From assembly GCA_964498755.1 (NCBI GenBank), contig CAZCIB010000007.1, positions 6,152 to 70,151 on the forward strand: DNA of 64,000 nucleotides. Direction: 5' to 3'. The translations under genes were made by a program, and so were the position numbers. This DNA comes from RZZS01 sp964498755. GTDB taxonomy: Bacteria; Pseudomonadota; Alphaproteobacteria; Micavibrionales; Micavibrionaceae. Positions 58,672 to 64,000 of this stretch are shown one piece after another (the first letter of the stretch is position 1; every line of letters starts with the position of its first letter). The notes beneath the pieces are model-generated. The model saw only the letters and a list, made by a program, of their open reading frames with translations. It was not told the DNA's origin and ran no database searches.

Positions 58672-60843
58672 TTAAATCCCCTTGGATAATGTTCCGGTGA
58701 CAATCGCCGGAGTTAGTATTTGCGGCAGAACCACTGGCTCCGGCCTTTCGCCGGTTTCCGGGTTGCGCCTGCCGTAAAAAACATAGATCGGAACGCCGCT
58801 GCGTCCATATGTCTCGAGATATTGCGTGATTCTGTCATCATAGTTTGTCCAGTCGCCAACAAGATAGTAGATATCGTTTTCGGAAAAAAAGCGTTTTGTT
58901 GACGCAACGTCGAGCGAGGTTTTTTGATTCACTTTGCAGGTAATGCACCAGGCCGCCGTCATTTCAACGAATACGGGCTCGTTTCCTGCGACAAGCTTTT
59001 CCAGCTTTTCTGGGCTCCAGACCTGCTTCCATTCCCCGGCGTCCGTGGCGACCTCTCCCTGCTCACGGGTCAGGGCGATATCGGTTTTCAGAATAAACAA
59101 CGGCAAAAACGCGCCGATCAGAACAAGCGCAGCCAGAGCGCGCAGGAGAATACGGTCAACTGTTCCTTCAGGCCGGAATTTCATCAGCCAGATGAAAAAG
59201 GCCAGCGCGACCATGCCAGCGAGCGCGGCAAGAACGCCGAATGACCCGGCCTGCTGGCTTAGAACCCAGACGAGCCAGACGCTGGAAGCGAACATCGGGA
59301 AGGCGAGGAATTGCTTGAAGGCGTCCATCCACGGCCCCGGGCGCGGCAAGGCTTTTTGCAAGCCGGGTATGAGCGAGAGCAGCAGGAACGGCAGCGCAAG
59401 TCCAAATCCCAGCGCGAGGAAAACCGTCATTGAGACATGCGCGGGCTGAGTCAACGCGAAACCCATGGCCGTGCCCATGAACGGGGCGGTGCAGGGCGTG
59501 GCGACGAGCGTGGCGAGAATGCCTGTAAAAAACGATCCTCTCACGCCGCCTTTCGCCGAGAGGTTTCCGCCCAGCCCGGCAAGCCGCCCGGCGGATATGT
59601 CGAACATGCCCGAAAGATTAAGGCCGATTACGAACAGAAGCCATGCGAGGATCGCGACGACGACGGGGTTTTGCAGCTGGAACCCCCAGCCGATGGACGC
59701 GCCCGCGCCTTTGAGCGCGATTAAAGCCCCGGCGATAATGGCGAAGCAAAGCAGTATGCCAGCCGTGTAGGCGAACCCGTGCGCGGCGGCGAGTTTCGGA
59801 TGCTCGCCCGCAAGTTTTACCGCGCTCATGGCTTTCATCGAGAGAATTGGAAACACGCAGGGCATCAGGTTTAATATCAATCCGCCCAGAAGCGCGAAGA
59901 ACAAAGCTTTGGCGAGCAAAAACCGATTATTCCGGTTTTCAGCCGGGAGAGGTTCCGGCTCCGGGGCCGCGTTCTCTGCGACGGCCACGGCGGGGGCCTC
60001 CTCGCGCGCCGCGGAAAAGCGCAGGCCGACCGCGCCGCCATAGTCCGTTTCGGCCTTTAATATGCCGCTGATGGTCTCAAGCGCGGAAAGGTTCCGGTCC
60101 CCAAGCGTCTGGCGTAAAATAATCGCGCCGTCTTCTACGCTGAACCGCGTTTCCGCTTCATTCGCAACGACGCTCCAGTCGAGCGGCAGGAGCTGAACGC
60201 TTTCCGCCGCAAGGCTGTGCGCAAGGTCCGCATCCTCTGGAGAAAGGCTTAAGACCAGATCGCCGTTTTCGGCGCGGTAAGAGGCTGCGCCATTCAGGGT
60301 TTTGGGCAGCGCGATGCGCGCCTGTTCGAACAAAAGGCTTTTATCGCCTTCATAAGGCGTATCAAGCGTAAAACTGTGTGCGCCGAATTCTGGAATACAT
60401 ATGTCGGCGCAGACAAGAATTTCCGAGCGGACATTAAATTTATGCGGGCCAGCGCCGATATTTTCGCCCGCGATAATTTCCTGCAGCAAAACGGCGCGGT
60501 CCTCATAGCCGTAGTTCATAAGTGGCCCGAACGGGATTTTATCGGGGACGGGATAAAGCAGCTCGCCCGCCTCGAAGCCTTCCGGCAAGTCCCATGAAAA
60601 TCGCGGCGCCTGCCCGGAATCCCCCGGGTTTTTCCAGTAGGTGTGCCAGCGCGGCGCGATTGTCTGTTCAATGGCGATCCAGAGCGTTTCTCCCGGCGCA
60701 ACGCTGTCCTGCTCCGGAATAAAGCGAAGCTCGACCTTGCGCTCGTCCTCCGGCGTCACCGGCGGCTGCGCGAAAGCGGCGGCGAGTGGCGCGAAAAGAA
60801 AAATCAGGAATAGAATAGCGTAAAGGGCAGGATTTTTTTGCAT
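58672..60843 (-). CDS. DsbD/ScsB-type transmembrane thiol reductase
   Basis: 723 residues, moving electrons from cytoplasmic thioredoxin to periplasmic clients. Signal peptide (AILFLIFLFAPLAAAFA); periplasmic alpha domain with a cysteine pair in EILVCADICIPEFGAH (about residue 134); CcdA-like membrane domain with eight helices and the redox cysteines in NLMPCVFPILSMKAM and LVATPCTAPFMG; C-terminal thioredoxin domain with VEMTAAWCITCKVNQ. The N-terminal domain is of the ScsB type (longer than the classic DsbD alpha domain). Upstream of the peroxiredoxin-like gene in the same operon. Confidence 0.9.
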   Translation of the reverse strand: MQKNPALYAILFLIFLFAPLAAAFAQPPVTPEDERKVELRFIPEQDSVAPGETLWIAIEQTIAPRWHTYWKNPGDSGQAPRFSWDLPEGFEAGELLYPVPDKIPFGPLMNYGYEDRAVLLQEIIAGENIGAGPHKFNVRSEILVCADICIPEFGAHSFTLDTPYEGDKSLLFEQARIALPKTLNGAASYRAENGDLVLSLSPEDADLAHSLAAESVQLLPLDWSVVANEAETRFSVEDGAIILRQTLGDRNLSALETISGILKAETDYGGAVGLRFSAAREEAPAVAVAENAAPEPEPLPAENRNNRFLLAKALFFALLGGLILNLMPCVFPILSMKAMSAVKLAGEHPKLAAAHGFAYTAGILLCFAIIAGALIALKGAGASIGWGFQLQNPVVVAILAWLLFVIGLNLSGMFDISAGRLAGLGGNLSAKGGVRGSFFTGILATLVATPCTAPFMGTAMGFALTQPAHVSMTVFLALGFGLALPFLLLSLIPGLQKALPRPGPWMDAFKQFLAFPMFASSVWLVWVLSQQAGSFGVLAALAGMVALAFFIWLMKFRPEGTVDRILLRALAALVLIGAFLPLFILKTDIALTREQGEVATDAGEWKQVWSPEKLEKLVAGNEPVFVEMTAAWCITCKVNQKTSLDVASTKRFFSENDIYYLVGDWTNYDDRITQYLETYGRSGVPIYVFYGRRNPETGERPEPVVLPQILTPAIVTGTLSKGI

Positions 60844-61059
60844 ATTATTAAATTAGCCTTTTTGTTCCTGATTTCTATATTCGCACGAAATGCGTGGGAA
60901 GTTTCAACGCCTTTTTATCGGAGCAATCGCAAAAGCCATTTGTGACAGCTTTTTATTCTGCCGCAAATACCGGAGCGCTTGCGCGCTATAGCTATTTACA
61001 GCGGATTGAATAATTAATGCGCCATCCGCTCCGGTTTTTATGAAGCTGCGCGCAGCGCA

Positions 61060-61149
61060 TTTTAAAAACTACAGAGCGCGCAGAGAACGCAGAGAACACA
61101 GCTCTTAAAAAAAACTCTGCGCCCTCTGTGATCTCTGTAGTTTTAAATT
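61060..61149. repeat. CTCTGTAG-type inverted repeat
   Basis: Arms AAAACTACAGAG (61065-61076) and CTCTGTAGTTTT (61133-61144) enclose CGCAGAG...CTCTGCG. This AACTACAGAG/CTCTGTAGTT style is a known dispersed intergenic repeat pattern and produces spurious short reading frames. Confidence 0.8.
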
Positions 61150-61201
61150 TTCTGACGAAAATCAGGATGCAAAAAAGGATCATTATTTATTTTAGTGGCT
61201 A

Positions 61202-61235
61202 CAAAACCCTCTCCTTGTGCAAGGAGAGGGTTTTG
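61202..61235 (-). terminator. Terminator after the GEVED gene
   Basis: Perfect 16-bp stem CAAAACCCTCTCCTTG / CAAGGAGAGGGTTTTG with a 2-base centre, about 50 bases past the stop codon on the minus strand. Its arms resemble those of the hairpin at 57998. Confidence 0.75.
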
Positions 61236-61284
61236 TAGAGTTTGACGGAAGTTTTTAGGCAGCGGTAAACATCATGGCTCCGCT

Positions 61285-62415
61285 CTATTTTTTCATTTGA
61301 TCTTCCGTTTCCGGCTTTTGCTCGATCTGTTTTTGCGGGGCTTCGCTGACAAAATCGATGTCGCCGGTACTGTCGCCATAACCGATGATTACGCCTTCCG
61401 GCGTGATTTTGGCGGGTGGATCCTCGCCCATGCCACGGTAAGTCCAGCGGGAAGGCAGAGCGCCGCGCGTGGCCGTGAAATCAGCCCGGAACCCGGGCGT
61501 TAGCCCCGGCGCAAACAGACCGAGCGGGGCAGGCGCGATGACGGGCGTCGGCGCACAGTTCAGGGCTGCAGGGCCTGCGGGCGCGCAGTCCGCAGGCGGG
61601 AGGTTCACCGGCGCGACATTCACTCCGCCATTGACGCGGGTCAGGATATACCGCGCCGTCCCCGGGTCACGTCCGAAGTTATAAATCATGCAGGAAAACG
61701 GGATCATGCCGGCCCCGGCGGGAAAACGCTCGATCCGGTTGCACTGCATAATCGGGATAAACCGCTTGGGCGGTGAGCCCAGCGCGGGCAGATCAAGGAC
61801 GTGGTCTTCGACTTCACCGGCGGCGAAGGAACCCGCGCCGTTAAAGTCCGGCGCGTTGATCATATTCGGCGTCAACAGTACGCGCATCCATGCCCCGTCC
61901 GGCAGGCGGTTGCCGTTCGCATAGGCAAAACCTGGCAGCACGATGTCCTGCGAAGATCCCGGCGTCACCACAACCGGGAAATTTCGCACGGCCCATTCCG
62001 TCACGCCCGGGGCAAGGGGATCGGCATCCCATTCGCCGTCCATATCCATGTCGATCAGAACGTTGATCCAGAACGTCCCGCCAGCGCTTCCCGCCGGGCC
62101 ATTCACATTCACCGTCATACGGGCCACAGGCGGTATGGACGTCAACTGCACGACAAAGTCGGAAACTCCGTCATCGTCATCAGGAAAGCGCGCGTCCGTC
62201 TCGTCGCTTGCGGACGGTCCGAGCGTCGCCAGCGTCAAATCGGCCGCCCGCGCCCCGTTACTTGCGGCCAGAGTGGGAAAATTTCCGGTCTGGGCATAAA
62301 GCCCCGGGTAACCGGTAGGCCCGCCGTCCGGCGCGTCTCCGAAATCATCGGCCCTGAGGGGCTGTATGCCCAAAGCAAAGACAAGCGCAAAAACGCTTAA
62401 AGCAAATAACTTCAT
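61285..62415 (-). CDS. Secreted GEVED-domain protein
   Basis: 376 residues with a Sec signal (KLFALSVFALVFALGIQPLRA). The motif DDFGDAPDGGPTGYPGLY right after cleavage and FAAGEVEDHVLDLP near residue 205 define the GEVED domain, a beta-sandwich found in large secreted or surface proteins. DIDMDGEWDADP-type Asp pairs suggest calcium sites. The second half (about 220-340) has cysteines in MQCNRIE, SCMIYN, ADCAPAG and LNCAPTP and may be a separate beta domain. The C-terminal KQIEQKPETEDQMKK is charged. Monocistronic; role unknown. Confidence 0.85.
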   Translation of the reverse strand: MKLFALSVFALVFALGIQPLRADDFGDAPDGGPTGYPGLYAQTGNFPTLAASNGARAADLTLATLGPSASDETDARFPDDDDGVSDFVVQLTSIPPVARMTVNVNGPAGSAGGTFWINVLIDMDMDGEWDADPLAPGVTEWAVRNFPVVVTPGSSQDIVLPGFAYANGNRLPDGAWMRVLLTPNMINAPDFNGAGSFAAGEVEDHVLDLPALGSPPKRFIPIMQCNRIERFPAGAGMIPFSCMIYNFGRDPGTARYILTRVNGGVNVAPVNLPPADCAPAGPAALNCAPTPVIAPAPLGLFAPGLTPGFRADFTATRGALPSRWTYRGMGEDPPAKITPEGVIIGYGDSTGDIDFVSEAPQKQIEQKPETEDQMKK

Positions 62416-62587
62416 TATTTTTTCTCCTTATCCATGTGATTGGAAATAATAATCAGTCACAGTTAAACCATTGTTAGAAAAGCCTCACAAGATTAAATCC
62501 ACTCAGGCAGCTGTAAAAAAATGCTACAGGCAGGAACATCGGGGCGTCGCTCTAGTTGGTTACTTCCAATAGAAAAAGGAAAGAGCC

Positions 62588-63298
62588 ATGACGACGAAGC
62601 CGTTTTTATTCATACTGACATCCCACAATACGCTCGGCGAGACGGGCGAACCGACGGGCTTTCATTTCGAGGAAGTGGCCACGCCCTATTACATTTTGCA
62701 GGACGCGGGCATTAACGTTGAAATTGGGTCGATCAAGGGCATGAGCCCGCACCCGGACCCGTCTTCCGTCGACAGCGAGGACAACAGCAAAAACCCGGAC
62801 AGCGTCCGGCGTTTTATCAATGACACGGAATCGGTTTACAAGCTTGAAAACGCGCGGCCCGTCGACGAATACGACATGAACGATTTCAGCGGCGTCTACA
62901 TGCCCGGCGGGCACGGGACGATGTGGGATTTCCCGGACAATCCCGCTCTGCAAGAGCTTATTACAGACGCCTATGAAGGCGGCAAGGCAATCGCGGCGAT
63001 CTGCCACGGCCCGGCGGCTTTCGTCAATCTGGAGAAAGACGGTCGGCCGCTCGTTCAGGGCTACAAGATCAACAGCTTTACCGACGAAGAAGAAAAGGCC
63101 GTCGGCAAGGATAGCATTGTGCCATTTCTGCTGGAAACCCGCCTAAGAGAGTGCGGCGCCGATTTCCAGTCCACTGAGAAATGGGGCGCGATCTGCGTTG
63201 AGGACGGTCCGTTTGTTACCGGGCAAAACCCGGCTTCGGCGCAACAGCTTGGCGAAAAACTGCACGAGCGGGTCCTGCGCAACCAGAAAGCGGCCTGA
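62588..63298 (+). CDS. DJ-1/PfpI family protein (Hsp31-like)
   Basis: 236 residues. The nucleophile elbow AIAAICHGPAAFVN places Cys139 and His140. The Glu partner is in GEPTGFHFEEVATPYYI, and MPGGHGTMWDFPDN gives the family's GGHG loop. The long insertion after residue 50 and LLETRLRECGADFQ fit the Hsp31/glyoxalase III-like branch. It acts as a stress-response glyoxalase/deglycase in characterised members. GGAAAG... style ribosome site (AAAGGAAAGAG) sits 6 bases upstream. The next gene follows after 37 bases and may be cotranscribed. Confidence 0.9.
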   Translation: MTTKPFLFILTSHNTLGETGEPTGFHFEEVATPYYILQDAGINVEIGSIKGMSPHPDPSSVDSEDNSKNPDSVRRFINDTESVYKLENARPVDEYDMNDFSGVYMPGGHGTMWDFPDNPALQELITDAYEGGKAIAAICHGPAAFVNLEKDGRPLVQGYKINSFTDEEEKAVGKDSIVPFLLETRLRECGADFQSTEKWGAICVEDGPFVTGQNPASAQQLGEKLHERVLRNQKAA

Positions 63299-63335
63299 AC
63301 CGGATTTGCGAGAAGAAAAAAAGAAGGGAGAAGCT

Positions 63336-64000
63336 ATGCATCATCATACAGACAATCTGACCGAAGCGCATCTGAAAGAACTTGCCAGTCATGAAAGCGA
63401 TCTATGTCTGACCTTGACGTTGCCTATGGTCGTCAATGAAGGCGCGGAAGCGCGGCAAAACCCGATACGCTTCGAAAACGCGATACAGGAAGCAAAGGAA
63501 AAGCTGGAGAAGATCGGGATGCGCGGCGATGAGATCGAATCGTTTCTTGCGCCGCTGAAAGAAAAACATCTGGATAGCCCTTACTGGGAAACACAGGAGG
63601 AAGGCCTTCTGGTTTGCAGAAGCAAGGATATTTGTGAATTTTACCGTCTTCCTGTTCCCTTTAAAACAAACGTCATCGTCGACAAGCGTTTTTACCTGCG
63701 CCCGCTGATCCCGCATATGCAAAACGGCGAAACCGTTCATCTGCTTTTACTGCAGGAAGAAGGCACAACGCTTGTTTCCGGCAATTTCTTTCAAACCGAA
63801 CCGGATATCCATGCCCTGCCAGAGGATGCTTGCAGCTTTGACAATTACCTTAAACAATTCGATTTTGAAAAAAGCCTGCAATTCGAAGGCGGCAACGCGC
63901 AGCCCAAGGCACTGAATTTTCACGGCCAAGGCGCTGCCGGAGACGAGTCCTCGCATAGAACCTACCTGGAAGAGTATCTGAAAAAGGTACAGGGCAAGGT
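63336..64000 (+). CDS. Bacterial eRF1-like (baeRF) family protein, 3' end outside window
   Basis: Starts ATG 63336 with GGGAG 8 bases upstream and is open to the right edge (221 codons). The pattern DLCLTLTLPMVVNEGAEARQNPIRFENAIQEAKEKLEKIG, then FLAPLKEKHLDSPYWETQEEGLLVC, then YRLPVPFKTNVIVDKRFYLRPLIPHMQNGETVHLLLLQEE matches the first domain of the bacterial archaeo-eukaryotic release factor families. The hibernation factor Balon belongs to the same wider group. The N-terminal His run (MHHH) and the end of the domain SGNFFQTEPDIHALPEDA also fit. The remaining domains lie outside, so the exact family is not fixed. Confidence 0.72.
   Translation, partial: MHHHTDNLTEAHLKELASHESDLCLTLTLPMVVNEGAEARQNPIRFENAIQEAKEKLEKIGMRGDEIESFLAPLKEKHLDSPYWETQEEGLLVCRSKDICEFYRLPVPFKTNVIVDKRFYLRPLIPHMQNGETVHLLLLQEEGTTLVSGNFFQTEPDIHALPEDACSFDNYLKQFDFEKSLQFEGGNAQPKALNFHGQGAAGDESSHRTYLEEYLKKVQGK

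Larger units (their letters stand above)
60844..61284. other. Gap holding an inverted repeat and a terminator
   Basis: 441 bases between the reductase gene and the GEVED gene. It contains the element at 61060-61149 and a hairpin at 61202-61235. The 63-residue frame across the repeat is not a gene. No other feature was seen. Confidence 0.7.

Noticed and set aside
60992..61183. 63-residue minus-strand reading frame
   Set aside because: It runs through the CTCTGTAG inverted repeat, a typical source of false frames, with no ribosome binding site.
1..64000. CRISPR array, insertion sequence or prophage
   Set aside because: No regularly spaced identical repeats, no transposase or integrase gene, and no run of phage structural genes was seen. 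The single phage-like small gene is not enough.

Overview
The window reads as chromosomal DNA of a Gram-negative alphaproteobacterium. Supporting signs are the block nrnC-kdsD-lptC-lptA-lptB, the block tsaE-murU-addB-addA-trxA, a DivL-like kinase with tyrosine at the phospho-acceptor site, a 204-residue RNase D-type protein matching NrnC, and a GAAC-N7-GAAC LexA-type box. LPS export and KDO-synthesis genes show an outer membrane with LPS. Genus cannot be fixed from sequence alone. Most genes are moderately GC-rich. A few stretches (2317-3042, 18155-19560, 40670-41870) are visibly richer in A+T.

Layout. 1-4000: 3' part of der, an MscS channel, an unknown gene and a receiver/GGDEF-like protein. 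4060-8272: tRNA-Leu(CAG) with a good promoter, then the NrnC/KdsD/Lpt operon. 8362-12412: start of an exopolysaccharide export cluster (Wza-like lipoprotein, Wzc-like tyrosine kinase, two unknown membrane proteins). 12429-19562: a small gene behind a LexA-type box, recR, a 51-residue ORF, lolA, an unknown coiled-coil protein, an ABC-F ATPase carrying two repeat elements inside its reading frame, and two paralogous unknown genes separated by a fragment of the ABC-F gene. 19756-26309: a sodium/solute symporter, hisA-hisF, thrS-infC (AUU start) and trxA. 26392-33999: addA, addB, murU-like and tsaE. 34018-40669: a ferredoxin-NADP reductase, a DivL-like kinase, two TerD-family proteins and a CheY-like regulator with an unknown partner.

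40670-41870 is a 1.2-kb AT-rich gap with several hairpins and an orphan rho-independent terminator, a candidate structured RNA. It is followed by a complete type I secretion locus (41871-55625): a 2732-residue repeat adhesin with a VWA domain and RTX repeats, a TolC-like outer membrane protein, an ABC exporter and a HlyD-type adaptor. The adhesin would leave the cell in one step through this three-part channel.

55641-64000: hisE far from the other his genes, a multi-PAS histidine kinase, a DsbD/ScsB-type reductase with an exported peroxiredoxin-like partner, a secreted GEVED protein, a DJ-1/PfpI protein, and the start of a gene resembling the bacterial eRF1-like (baeRF/Balon) family.

Strongest leads: the His-to-Tyr DivL-like kinase; the LexA-type box between -35 and -10 of an uncharacterised small gene; palindromic elements domesticated inside der and the ABC-F gene; the near-identical ABC-F 5' fragment between strongly diverged paralogs; the candidate RNA at 40780-41346; and the eRF1-like gene at the right edge.
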